Source: a virus. From it: DNA of 22,030 nt. The notes under the pieces are model-generated. The model was given only the letters and a program-made list of their open reading frames with translations, ran no database searches and had not been told where the DNA came from. A program made the translations under genes and the position numbers. The stretch covers positions 1 through 22,030 of IMG/VR virus record IMGVR_UViG_3300027704_000189; one strand, 5' to 3'. Below, one piece after another: positions 1 through 7,238 of this stretch (its first letter is position 1; the number at the start of each line of letters is the position of its first letter).

Positions 1-47
1 GAACCAAATCGAATAAAAAACAATCATAACTAGAACAAGGAGATATC

Positions 48-497
48 ATGGCAGGCGTAGCTGGAAAGTCCGGGGGAGGTAACCGGTTAATGAGCGTTAT
101 TAAACCACCACCGACCAAAGTGAAAGGGAAGCTTGTTTCCCCGGACTGGTACATACTCGGGGAAACCAAGACCCTCGAAGAGATTCATAGTCACATTGCC
201 AAAAAGCTTAAAAACGCAGGGGTCACCGAATCCATTGACTCAACCCTTGTCGCCTCTCTGGCCCAGCAGTACCAATTTCTACAGGATTGCTCCCTTGCTT
301 ATGCCACCGATGGCCCTAGTGCCCTGATCGGTAGAGCGCTGGCTTCCCGGTTGATTGGTGAAGCTCACGCCGAGATTTATAAAATCTTAAAAGAATTCCA
401 AGTAACACCCAGCACAAGAAACAAGGCCGAAGATTTGGCCGCCCCCGAGTCAACCGGTGATACCGCACTCGACAACTTATTTAACTTTACTCACTAA
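48..497 (+). CDS. Probable phage terminase small subunit (P27-like)
   Basis: This 149-residue protein probably recognises the packaging site on phage DNA and hands it to the large terminase encoded downstream. The N-terminus (MAGVAGKSGGGNR) is glycine- and basic-rich, like the start of P27-family small terminases. The middle (about 40-115) is predicted to be helical, followed by a polar tail rich in Ala, Glu and Thr. The length suits the family (about 130-170). The start is supported by AAGGAG at 37-42, 5 nt upstream of the ATG. It is the first gene of a rightward packaging-head-tail series, which is the main argument for the assignment because no catalytic motif can be checked. A generic unknown protein remains possible, since three small genes separate it from terL instead of the usual direct adjacency. 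Confidence 0.7.
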   Translation: MAGVAGKSGGGNRLMSVIKPPPTKVKGKLVSPDWYILGETKTLEEIHSHIAKKLKNAGVTESIDSTLVASLAQQYQFLQDCSLAYATDGPSALIGRALASRLIGEAHAEIYKILKEFQVTPSTRNKAEDLAAPESTGDTALDNLFNFTH

Positions 498-512
498 CAA
501 CAGGCAGCCGAA

Positions 513-683
513 ATGGAATTCCAAAAAGTCATAGCTATAGTAGCTTTTACCTCAGCATTAACCGCGGCATCCTATGCGGTATCACTGGCAACAGTGGCAC
601 CGGTGGAACGCGATATGATCCACGTAACAAAGCAACTCGACCGAATAGAAAGAAAGCTAGACTACCTGATTCCAAGACCATAA
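513..683 (+). CDS. Small single-pass membrane protein, unknown function
   Basis: This 56-residue reading frame fills the gap between the small terminase and the next gene. I do not recognise it. It begins MEFQKVIAIVAF and has one hydrophobic segment at about residues 5-30. A charged, probably amphipathic helix follows, with heptad-like spacing of Ile/Leu among Arg, Lys, Glu and Asp (about 35-53), ending PRP. This layout fits a small inner-membrane protein with a short coiled-coil tail, such as a holin- or antiholin-like protein, but nothing proves that role and no other lysis gene is visible. The ribosome binding site is weak (AGGC near 502-505). Support comes from its fit between flanking genes, its clean length and its coherent protein character. 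Confidence 0.55.
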   Translation: MEFQKVIAIVAFTSALTAASYAVSLATVAPVERDMIHVTKQLDRIERKLDYLIPRP

Positions 684-719
684 ACCAAACAAATCAAAAT
701 CAAAAGAGGAATACATAAT

Positions 720-977
720 ATGTCAAAGTTAATCGAATTTTTAAAGATGCTGCTTCCGCCTAGCCTTTTCTACCCGCCCTCCCCTACGCCTTACGTGGTA
801 ACCGTTGATTCTTACACTGATGAAGAGCTTTCAATGGCTTCCGAAATGCTGGAGCCGGTGCTAACCGTTGAGCAAGTAGCCGAGGCGAATAAGCAGGCGA
901 AGAAGAAAGCTGCCAACGCAAAGCGAGCAGCAACCCGCAAAGCCAACAAGCTGGCCAAACAAAAGGCGCAAGCGTAA
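720..977 (+). CDS. Hypothetical protein with Lys/Ala-rich C-terminus
   Basis: This 85-residue protein is not recognised. Residues 1-30 are hydrophobic and proline-rich (LLPPSLFYPPSPTPY). Residues 31-50 are acidic. Residues 55-85 form a strongly basic Lys/Ala/Arg/Gln stretch likely to be a long helix, similar in composition to histone-H1-like or ribosomal-protein tails. The basic tail could bind DNA or RNA, which would suit a position between the two terminase genes, but this is inference. The start has AGAGGA at 705-710 with 9 nt spacing. Its stop overlaps the next start (TAATG at 975-979), so the two are probably translationally coupled. Confidence 0.75.
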   Translation: MSKLIEFLKMLLPPSLFYPPSPTPYVVTVDSYTDEELSMASEMLEPVLTVEQVAEANKQAKKKAANAKRAATRKANKLAKQKAQA

Positions 978-1285
978 TGGCTGCTGGCGCTACTCACGGT
1001 GGCAAAGGCTCAGCGCCACGCCCCACAGACAAGGTAAAGTTTGAGAGTAACTGGGATGCTATTTTTAACAAGAAAGACAAAGAGGCACCCAAGGCCAAAG
1101 AGTTGCCAAAGGCCCGTTCGATTATTCACAAGCAATCCGCCGTTAACCTTGGCAGTGATGGGCTGGCATTGGTGCCTAGTGAATCCCAAATGAAGGGGAG
1201 CACCAAAGGCACCCACCGGCGCCAAAGTGAGGACACGGAAAAATTCAATTCTAACTTTGACGCGATTTTTCGAAAAGGGGTTTGA
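977..1285 (+). CDS. Small phage protein with duplicated SNxDAIF motif
   Basis: This 102-residue protein belongs to a type of small phage protein often seen near packaging genes. Such proteins begin with a GGKGSAPRP-like segment and carry an aromatic-rich xNWDAIF motif. Its function is unknown. The motif occurs twice here: KFESNWDAIFNK at about 21-32 and KFNSNFDAIFRK at about 89-100. A low-complexity Lys/Pro/Ala/Ser linker separates the copies, and each is preceded by a TH...R/G segment, so an internal duplication is likely. The second copy sits at the extreme C-terminus. Translation overlaps the preceding stop (TAATG), with AAAAGG at 961-966 upstream. Its stop TGA at 1283-1285 lies 2 nt before the large terminase start. 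Confidence 0.8.
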   Translation: MAAGATHGGKGSAPRPTDKVKFESNWDAIFNKKDKEAPKAKELPKARSIIHKQSAVNLGSDGLALVPSESQMKGSTKGTHRRQSEDTEKFNSNFDAIFRKGV

Positions 1286-1287
1286 TC

Positions 1288-2952
1288 ATGGAACAACTTG
1301 ATAAAGCCTGGCAGTATGCGGAGGACGTTGTGGCGGGCAGAGTGGTTGCAGGAGTTCTTGCAGCCCAAGCTTGCCAAAGGGCGTTGGATGACCTAAAGCA
1401 ATCCGAGGAAAACCCTGAATCCACTTGGGTCTTTAGTGCCCCCGCGGCACTCCACTTTTTGCAGTTCTGCACGTATATTAAGCACGTGAAGGGAGAGCTA
1501 GCCGGGAAGTCTTTTGACTTGGAGCCGTGGCAGCTCTTTCTATTTTCTCAGGTCTTCGGGTGGCGCAGGCGATCCAATAAAAAGGAACGGCGATTCCGCG
1601 AGGTGCTAATTGAGGTTGCACGAAAGAACGGGAAGAGTTTTATTTGTTCTGCGATTTCTTTATATGAATTGCTGTTTGGTGATGCTGGTGCAGAAGTCTA
1701 CTCTGTCGCCACAAAAACCGATCAGGCTAAGATTGTATGGGACTCCGCTGGCGAGATGGCAAAGAAGATGGATGATCGTTTATCTGGGAAGCTGTCACAA
1801 ACCGTTTCAGCGATTAAGTGCGACGAGCGATTTAGCAGCTTCAAACCGTTGGCCCGAGATTCTAAAAGCCTCGATGGTTTAAACCCTTCTCTAGTAATAA
1901 TAGACGAGGCCGGAGCTATTGAAGATCGAAACATTATTGGCGTTATGACAAGTGCGGTGGGTGCCCGATTGAGTCCTTTGATCATCTATATCACTACGGC
2001 CTACTTCAGCAAAGTCACTTCCTACTATGAGAAACGCAGTTACGCGGAAAGCATTTTAAAAGGTCGCCTGACTGATGATCGCATTTTTGCTATGATCTAT
2101 ACCCTAGACGAGCAGGACGATTGGAGAGACCCAACGGTTTGGATTAAAGCGAACCCTAATCTAAATGTGAGCATTAATACTGACTACCTCCAGTCGCAAG
2201 TTAACCAAGCGGATGCAGTGATTGCCCAGCGCCCCGGGGTTCTTGTGAAACACTTCAACCTCTGGCAGAGCAGTAGCTCGGCTTGGGTCGATGTGAAACA
2301 CTGGGAAAATTCAGTTGGCCCCGTGGTTAGAGAAGGCCCGTGTTACATCGGTATGGATTTGGCACAGACTCGCGACCTTTGTGCGGTTACTCGGGTATGG
2401 GATAATGGGCACGGCCAGTATTCCGTTGACTTCATGACGTGGCTGCCACAGTCCGCCGTAGATAATGCGCCGCCACATATTCGCCCGATGTATCTCCAGG
2501 CTATCGAGTCGGGGGTGTTGAAGATTACAGAGGGGCTGACAACGGACTATCGCCAGATCCAGAGTTTCATTGAACAGAGTTGCAAACAGCACAGTGTACA
2601 CTCTATATGTGCCGATCCGTACAATGCTACGCAATTGGTCAATGAGCTTGAAGATAAAGGCTTACCGGTGCTAATGGTGAGACAAGGGATAAGCCACCTC
2701 TCAGCACCCTCAAAGGAAACCGAGGTTTGGATTACAGAAGAACGCTTGAAACATGATGGCAACCCTTTCTTTTTATGGCAGCTCAGTAACTGCGCTGTTT
2801 ACACGGATCTCAATGCCAATATCAAAGTTCGAAAAGGGGATGATCAAAACCTAAAGATTGATAGTATTGTTGCTTTGATCATGGCTGTATCAGCCGCGGC
2901 AGGTAATGCAAACAAACCCGAGACCTTTAATTTTGGTTTCATAGACTTATAA
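1288..2952 (+). CDS. terL: Terminase large subunit (HK97/Terminase_1 type)
   Basis: This is the motor ATPase and nuclease that pumps DNA into the prohead and cuts it. Counting from the ATG at 1288 (554 residues), the Walker A variant ARKNGKS is at about 111-117 and the Walker B IIDEAG at about 204-209 (Asp206, Glu207). The coupling motif TTA is near 236-238. The RNase H-like nuclease acidic residues are Asp357 (GMDLA), Asp443 (ADPYN) and Asp525 (KIDS). All expected catalytic residues are present and the length is normal. A TTG two codons upstream would extend the frame. The ATG is preferred because AAAAGGGG (1273-1280) lies 7 nt before it and only 1 nt before the TTG. It is followed closely by the portal gene. 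Confidence 0.97.
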   Translation: MEQLDKAWQYAEDVVAGRVVAGVLAAQACQRALDDLKQSEENPESTWVFSAPAALHFLQFCTYIKHVKGELAGKSFDLEPWQLFLFSQVFGWRRRSNKKERRFREVLIEVARKNGKSFICSAISLYELLFGDAGAEVYSVATKTDQAKIVWDSAGEMAKKMDDRLSGKLSQTVSAIKCDERFSSFKPLARDSKSLDGLNPSLVIIDEAGAIEDRNIIGVMTSAVGARLSPLIIYITTAYFSKVTSYYEKRSYAESILKGRLTDDRIFAMIYTLDEQDDWRDPTVWIKANPNLNVSINTDYLQSQVNQADAVIAQRPGVLVKHFNLWQSSSSAWVDVKHWENSVGPVVREGPCYIGMDLAQTRDLCAVTRVWDNGHGQYSVDFMTWLPQSAVDNAPPHIRPMYLQAIESGVLKITEGLTTDYRQIQSFIEQSCKQHSVHSICADPYNATQLVNELEDKGLPVLMVRQGISHLSAPSKETEVWITEERLKHDGNPFFLWQLSNCAVYTDLNANIKVRKGDDQNLKIDSIVALIMAVSAAAGNANKPETFNFGFIDL

Positions 2953-2964
2953 CAAGGAGGCCGC

Positions 2965-4206
2965 ATGGCTGACAATCGCAGTTTAATAGATATGATTTTA
3001 GGCCGCAACAAGCCGGAAGGCCAAGGAAGCCCCCACGCTGGGGTTTTCTTTAATGCCGCAAGCTCAACAACCAAGAGCGGTCAAAGTGTAACCACGGAGA
3101 ACGCTTTAAAAAATGCCACAGTCTTATCTTGCGTAAACGTAATCGCTCAAGGGATAGCACAGCTTCCGTTACAGGTCTGGTCAGGAGAAAACAAGGCCGA
3201 TGGGAATCAGCTTAACATAATACTCAAGCGCCCCAACAGTTTCCAGACAGGCTACGAATTTAAAGCAGCCCTCGTCAAAGACTTACTGGTTTACGGCAAC
3301 TCCTTTACGCGAGTAGTCCGAGCGCCCAACGGTAGGGTTATCGAGATGATCCCAGTAGACCCCGATGACATGAGCGTTTCCGCAAACAAGTTTGGCATAC
3401 CGGTCTACAGGCACTCTTCTTTTGGTATAATGCTCAATAAGGAAATTATTCATATTCGCGATGTTGCGGGCCATGATGTTACAGGGCTATCCCGTGTACT
3501 CTGCGCCGCTGAGCGGATAGGTGCATTAAATGCGGCAGATCAGCTAATGTCTGAAACTTTTGCAAATGGTGTATCAGTCAACTACTCCGTAGAGATGGCA
3601 GCAGCTCTTGACGACACAAGCCGGGAGACGTTGTACAAGCAACTGAAGGCCAGCTTTGGCCAAGGTGGCAGCAGGCGTGGCGGCATAGCAGTCCTAGAGG
3701 GTGGCAAGATGACAGCCATGAAGGGCAGCACCCCCGCAGATGCAGACCTAAGAGCACTCCGTACACACCTTATAAACGAGATTGCAGCCCTATTCAGGGT
3801 GCCCGCGAGTCTTGTGGGTGGCATGGCAGATGAAAAGTATTCGAATCAAAGCGCCCGTTTGGCATCTATGTACCGAGATACATTCGCCCCTATTCTGTAC
3901 AATATCGAGCAGGCCTTTAGTCATAACCTAACCACAGGCACTACGGATATTCGGTTTGATGCTGGCGCTATGATCAAGGGAGATCTTGCATCTCAAGTCA
4001 CCATTGCCTCTACAGCAGTCGCAGGGGCTGCTATTATGACCCCGAACGAAGCCCGGGCCTTTATAGGGTTAACACGGATTGAGGGCGAAGGGGTAGACGA
4101 GCTAGGCCACACCTCAGCACCCCCAGCACCCCCAGCACAACCGGGAGACCGAGCGGGCGAAGAGGCAACCGATGACGGAAATTTAGGAGATATGCCAGAT
4201 GAATAG
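2965..4206 (+). CDS. Portal protein (HK97 family)
   Basis: This 413-residue protein forms the dodecameric ring at one capsid vertex, through which DNA passes and on which the terminase docks. Family signatures include the early segment ATVLSCVNVIAQGIAQLPLQVW (split here as ATVLSCVNVI and AQGIAQLPLQVW, about 51-72). Others are LVYGNSFTRVVR with a following I-x-PVDPDD (about 107-134), the central I.HIRDVAGHDVTGLSR, and ALFRVPASLVGG (about 275-286). The C-terminus is a Pro/Ala-rich then acidic tail, common in this family and probably disordered. The start has a strong AAGGAGG (2954-2960), only 4 nt from the ATG. The gene end overlaps a 54-codon gene, and then come the protease and capsid genes in HK97 order. 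Confidence 0.96.
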   Translation: MADNRSLIDMILGRNKPEGQGSPHAGVFFNAASSTTKSGQSVTTENALKNATVLSCVNVIAQGIAQLPLQVWSGENKADGNQLNIILKRPNSFQTGYEFKAALVKDLLVYGNSFTRVVRAPNGRVIEMIPVDPDDMSVSANKFGIPVYRHSSFGIMLNKEIIHIRDVAGHDVTGLSRVLCAAERIGALNAADQLMSETFANGVSVNYSVEMAAALDDTSRETLYKQLKASFGQGGSRRGGIAVLEGGKMTAMKGSTPADADLRALRTHLINEIAALFRVPASLVGGMADEKYSNQSARLASMYRDTFAPILYNIEQAFSHNLTTGTTDIRFDAGAMIKGDLASQVTIASTAVAGAAIMTPNEARAFIGLTRIEGEGVDELGHTSAPPAPPAQPGDRAGEEATDDGNLGDMPDE

Positions 4207-4363
4207 CTATGAGACAAAGAGCATCCCGCACGAAATCGCAAGCGGCAACTATGTAGAGCTACGCAACTCAAAGACCGGTGAAACTAAACTTGTCTTGAAA
4301 GCGTACTTTGAGAAAACTAAGAAAATAACCGGAGCTGATGAAACATGGCTAGTTCAGAAATGA
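4199..4363 (+). CDS. Small hypothetical protein bridging portal and protease
   Basis: This 54-residue frame overlaps the portal stop by 8 nt and the protease start by 19 nt, so it fills exactly what would otherwise be a 138-nt gap. It begins MNSYETKSIPHEIASGNYVELR and looks like a small beta-rich protein (YVELRNSKTGE, TKLVLKAYFEK) ending TWLVQK. I do not recognise a family. AGGAGA at 4185-4190 lies 8 nt before the ATG, a better ribosome binding site than those of many accepted genes here. The tight overlaps imply translational coupling from portal through this gene to protease. A small head protein or protease cofactor is conceivable but unproven. Confidence 0.65.
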   Translation: MNSYETKSIPHEIASGNYVELRNSKTGETKLVLKAYFEKTKKITGADETWLVQK

Positions 4364-5007
4364 TTGTTAAGTCAGTGGATTCTCCGCTGTTAATTAAGAA
4401 GTTTGATATTGAAGCTGGCGAGCTCAAAGCATACGTCACCACATTCGGCAACGCCGATCTAGTTGGTGATGTGATGGACAAGGGCGCAGCAGATAACTTT
4501 GTAAAGCAGTTTAACGACCAAGAAAACTCCGCAATTCCTATGCTATGGGAACATAAACGAGATGAGATTATTGGAAGCTGGACAAAATTCGAGGTGGACG
4601 AGAAAGGCGTCATTGGAACAGGAGAGCTTTACAAAGGCGTCTCCAAAGCCGAAGACGTAAAAGTTTATCTTGAGAAGGGTGCTGTAGGCTCTGTTTCTAT
4701 TGGCTTCAGATCTTCGGATTATGAAGACATTGAAAACGGAGGCAGGTTATTTAAGGAGATCGAATTATTTGAAACCTCCATTGTAATTCAACCAGCCAAC
4801 CCCCAGGCGCAGATAGTATCCGCCAAAAATGATGAGGGTCAAATTGACCTAAGAAGCCTTGAGAAAGTCTTGCGTGATGCTGGTCTTTCCCGAAAAGAAG
4901 CTATGACGTTTATCTCCGCTGGCAAATCAACCCTACGCGATGTAGTGGAACAAGAGCTAAAAAGTGAAGACGTAATGGCCCAATTAATTAATTTATATAA
5001 GGAATAA
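4345..5007 (+). CDS. Prohead maturation protease (peptidase S78, HK97 gp4-like)
   Basis: This 220-residue serine protease is expected to sit inside the prohead, remove the delta domain from the capsid protein and digest itself. Three family signatures are visible: the His region PMLWEHKRDEIIGSW (His70), the nucleophile region GAVGSVSIGF (Ser118) and the strand ELFETSIVIQPANPQA (Glu143 in the position of the third catalytic residue). The N-terminal half has the typical V.G.A..FGN.D..GDVMDKGAF-like start. After about residue 155 a helical, charged tail follows (AGLSRKEAMTFI), probably the part that anchors it in the prohead. It directly precedes the major capsid gene with 5 nt between them, as in HK97. 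Confidence 0.95.
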   Translation: MASSEMIVKSVDSPLLIKKFDIEAGELKAYVTTFGNADLVGDVMDKGAADNFVKQFNDQENSAIPMLWEHKRDEIIGSWTKFEVDEKGVIGTGELYKGVSKAEDVKVYLEKGAVGSVSIGFRSSDYEDIENGGRLFKEIELFETSIVIQPANPQAQIVSAKNDEGQIDLRSLEKVLRDAGLSRKEAMTFISAGKSTLRDVVEQELKSEDVMAQLINLYKE

Positions 5008-5012
5008 TTTTT

Positions 5013-6275
5013 ATGAGTGAAGTTGAAATGAGTGTTGCCGAGCAACTTAAAGGAATGATGGATGCCCAAGTTTCAGAGAAGGCCGATAAAGCCGATCTTG
5101 AAGGCATGGTAAAGACTGAAGCACTAGAGGCCAAAGCCGACAGAGCCGACCTTGAAGGTATGGTAAAAGCCGCAGACTTGGACGAAGTAAAGAGCGCCCA
5201 AGTTGAAGCAATCGAAGCAGCAAAGGCGGAAATCCGCGAAGAAATGGAAGCCAAAATGGCAGCCACATCCCCCGTAATTTACAAAGGAGCAGCACCAATG
5301 GAGTTCAAAGATTTCAATCACGAAAATGGAGCGGTAGTTAAGCGCTTAAACCTTGACCTGACTAAGGCAGTACCCGGCAATAACGCAGCAGTCGGTGCAA
5401 CTGACCCCCGCAGCGTAGGTTCTAACGCCACTTACCACACACTAGAGCAGTTTAACCCGTTCCGTGCTCAAGCTACTGTATTGAATGTATCTGGCGGCTC
5501 TATCCGCTTGCCTAACGTAACTGGCGTCGAGTTCACTTCGGACTCTACCGTACAGACTCAAGCACAGTTGTTGGCCCGTGATACTTCCGCTGTTGTAGCT
5601 AAGAACGTAATCATTGAGAACTGGGTTTCTCAAATGCAGTTTAGCCGACCTTCCTTGGAAGACATTGACGGTATCCGTAACACTATCGCTGGTTTGATTG
5701 TACAGAAGTACTCTGTTGCTCAGGCAAAAGACGCCGCAGCCGTACTTAAGACCCAGACCCAAGCAGCTACTGCTGGCGCTGGTAAAGTCGTTTGGGACGT
5801 TGAGCCTACTACTGGTACTCAGTTGCCTATTGATGGATCTAACATTGTTGGCATTCTTTCTGATTTGCTTGCAACTTGTGACGTAGCCTACCGCACCAAC
5901 GGTGTATTCATGGTTTCTTCCAACGTGTTCGCCAAGCTAACTGAATCTAGTATTGCTACTGGTGGCGGTATGGTCTTCGACCCTACTACTGGAATTAGCC
6001 GTGTATTCGGTTATCCCGTAATGATTAACGGCTATCTTGACGATGGCATTCTTCCAAATGGTACCGCTGTTGCAGATGGCGCAGGTAAAGTAGCGGCATA
6101 CTTCGGCGACTTTAGCCGCGGTCTAGCTATTTGTGAGCGTAAAGGCTTGGCTATCGATGAGTACGATCAAACTGCACCAGGCTTTAACACTTACTACGCA
6201 GATGGTCGATTCAAGAACAGCGGCTGGGATGATGCAGCTCTGGTAGGTCTTGAAGTAATCCACACTGTAGCCTAG
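5013..6275 (+). CDS. Major capsid protein (HK97 fold) with N-terminal delta domain
   Basis: This 420-residue protein forms the icosahedral shell. Residues 1 to about 90 are highly charged and helical (Glu, Lys, Ala, Asp) and match the scaffolding delta domain that the upstream protease removes. Within it an 18-residue unit is repeated at about 21-38 and 39-56 (both contain ADLEGMVK). The shell domain starts near residue 95 and contains the usual order: N-arm, a long spine-helix region (IENWVSQMQFSRPSLEDI, about 203-220), a P-domain region (VFMVSSNVFAKL, with GYPVMIN near 330-340) and a final VGLEVIH strand. AAGGAA at 4999-5004 is 8 nt upstream. Codon choice is more uniform than in its neighbours, as expected for the most abundant protein. 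The gene ends with tandem stops (TAG TAA). A possible internal start at 5298 is described separately. Confidence 0.95.
   Translation: MSEVEMSVAEQLKGMMDAQVSEKADKADLEGMVKTEALEAKADRADLEGMVKAADLDEVKSAQVEAIEAAKAEIREEMEAKMAATSPVIYKGAAPMEFKDFNHENGAVVKRLNLDLTKAVPGNNAAVGATDPRSVGSNATYHTLEQFNPFRAQATVLNVSGGSIRLPNVTGVEFTSDSTVQTQAQLLARDTSAVVAKNVIIENWVSQMQFSRPSLEDIDGIRNTIAGLIVQKYSVAQAKDAAAVLKTQTQAATAGAGKVVWDVEPTTGTQLPIDGSNIVGILSDLLATCDVAYRTNGVFMVSSNVFAKLTESSIATGGGMVFDPTTGISRVFGYPVMINGYLDDGILPNGTAVADGAGKVAAYFGDFSRGLAICERKGLAIDEYDQTAPGFNTYYADGRFKNSGWDDAALVGLEVIHTVA
5073..5180 (+). repeat. Tandem 54-bp repeat in the capsid delta-domain coding region
   Basis: Two diverged 54-bp copies lie in frame at 5073-5126 and 5127-5180. 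They encode an 18-residue unit with the shared core ADLEGMVK. Eighteen residues equal five alpha-helical turns, so duplication would lengthen a helical or coiled-coil scaffold without changing the face of the helix. Confidence 0.75.
5283..5300 (+). promoter_or_regulatory. Possible internal ribosome binding site and in-frame ATG in the capsid gene
   Basis: AAAGGAG at 5283-5289 lies 8 nt before an in-frame ATG at 5298 (codon 96, sequence PMEFKDF). Initiation here would make a capsid protein of 325 residues lacking the delta domain. The match is better than that of several annotated starts in this window. It may be coincidence, because AAA GGA GCA also simply encodes Lys-Gly-Ala. Confidence 0.35.
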
Positions 6276-6293
6276 TAATTAAAGAAGTAAAAC

Positions 6294-6332
6294 GTGGTAA
6301 CCCTTCGGGGTTGCCACACCCTTTAAATTTTT
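6294..6332 (+). terminator. UUCG hairpin after major capsid gene (terminator or mRNA stabiliser)
   Basis: A 10-bp stem (6294-6303 with 6308-6317, one U-G pair) closes a TTCG loop flanked by C and G, the very stable C(UUCG)G form. It starts 18 nt after the capsid stop. A T-rich stretch (6322-6332) follows after a short ACCC spacer, so termination may be partial. It may instead protect the 3' end of the abundant capsid message while allowing some read-through to the connector genes. Confidence 0.65.
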
Positions 6333-6342
6333 GGAGTTCACA

Positions 6343-6924
6343 ATGAAAAAACCGATTAAGTCGGAAGTAAAATACAGTCTTTCCGCTGGTGTAGTGAGTC
6401 TTCAAGAGGTATCAGACCATTTGTCACTTTTTGGCGACACAACATATAATACTTACTTAACTCGCTTGATTGTTGCGGCCTCGACCTTTGCCAGCAACTA
6501 TATCGGCGAGTCCTTAGAGTCTTCGACCATAGTAGATTACTACGATGCATGGGACGCCAGGCTTGAACTGTCAAAGCGTTTTGCAGACAGCAGACCCGCA
6601 CCCTCAGTAACTTATTATGATACGGCAAACGCCGTTAAGACCTTAACAACTAGTTTGATAATCGACAACTCAGGTGAGTCAGCGGCGTTAATTTACGCCC
6701 TTTCGCCTTCCGCGGCATTATCAACCCAAATAACGAACCCGATCACAGTCACCTATAGCACATCAAACTTAAACACCGCAGAAAGCGAAGCGATTAAGCA
6801 AGCTGTCCTAATGGTAATCTCTGATCTTTTCCACGACCGAGCCGACAATTTAGAAGGCTCCCGTTCAAAGGCCCACGTAACCGCAGAAAGGCTTTTGGCA
6901 CCGTATCGGAGAAACTGGGTATGA
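6343..6924 (+). CDS. Head-tail connector (HK97 gp6 / phiE125 gp8-like)
   Basis: This 193-residue protein probably forms the adaptor ring under the portal. The family pattern is visible at both ends. The N-terminal part is LQEVSDHLSLFGDT..NTYLTRLIVAASTFASNYIG, a helical start with a two-helix body. The C-terminal part is EAIKQAVLMVISDLFHDRADN, then AERLLAPYR, the classic ending of this family. A beta-rich middle (about 75-150) matches the longer gp8-type members. The frame could extend to a TTG at 6331. The ATG at 6343 is preferred because GGAG (6333-6336) is 6 nt upstream. It overlaps the next gene by 4 nt (ATGA) and lies directly after the capsid gene, where this adaptor is expected. Confidence 0.85.
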   Translation: MKKPIKSEVKYSLSAGVVSLQEVSDHLSLFGDTTYNTYLTRLIVAASTFASNYIGESLESSTIVDYYDAWDARLELSKRFADSRPAPSVTYYDTANAVKTLTTSLIIDNSGESAALIYALSPSAALSTQITNPITVTYSTSNLNTAESEAIKQAVLMVISDLFHDRADNLEGSRSKAHVTAERLLAPYRRNWV

Positions 6925-7238
6925 TTAGACGGCCTGTAAAATTTGTTTCAAAGACAACAACCGGCAGCAGCTTTTCGGCTACGTCCACCACAGCTAACGT
7001 GCTAATAGTTAACACTGGCGCCGACATTCTAAGCATTAGCCTTGACGAGCGAATGATCAGAGGACTACAGCCCACAGAAGAGGCGTACCACGTTCGGTGT
7101 TATTATACGCCCACCATTGCAACAGTCCGAACGGTCGATTTTGTAATTATAGACTCTATCGAGTACAGCGTTACAGGAATTGTCAAAGACGGTTACAAAA
7201 ACCGAACGATCACCTTTGAAGTGAGGCGTGTATTATGA
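6921..7238 (+). CDS. Head closure / head-tail joining protein (SPP1 gp16-like)
   Basis: This 105-residue all-beta protein fits the head-closure family that plugs the connector and binds the tail (Phage_H_T_join type). It starts MIRRPVKFVSK, has alternating hydrophobic strands, and ends with the common pattern of a short hairpin: FVIIDSIEYSVTGIVKDGYKN, then RTITFEVRRVL. The length suits the family (about 100-115). The start overlaps the connector stop (ATGA 6921-6924) with GGAG about 9 nt upstream, and its own stop overlaps the next gene in the same way. The assignment rests on size, fold character and position more than on a sharp motif. Confidence 0.7.
   Translation: MIRRPVKFVSKTTTGSSFSATSTTANVLIVNTGADILSISLDERMIRGLQPTEEAYHVRCYYTPTIATVRTVDFVIIDSIEYSVTGIVKDGYKNRTITFEVRRVL

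Noticed and set aside
1-47. cos site or promoter at the left edge
   Set aside because: Only 47 bases precede the first gene. They are AT-rich with a ribosome binding site, and no palindrome or cohesive-end-like motif can be seen.
1282-1290. TTG start for the large terminase at 1282
   Set aside because: The Shine-Dalgarno run ends only 1 nt before it, while the ATG at 1288 has a proper 7-nt spacing.
6331-6345. TTG start for the connector gene at 6331
   Set aside because: It lies before and overlaps the GGAG motif that serves the ATG at 6343, and it sits in the T tract following the hairpin.
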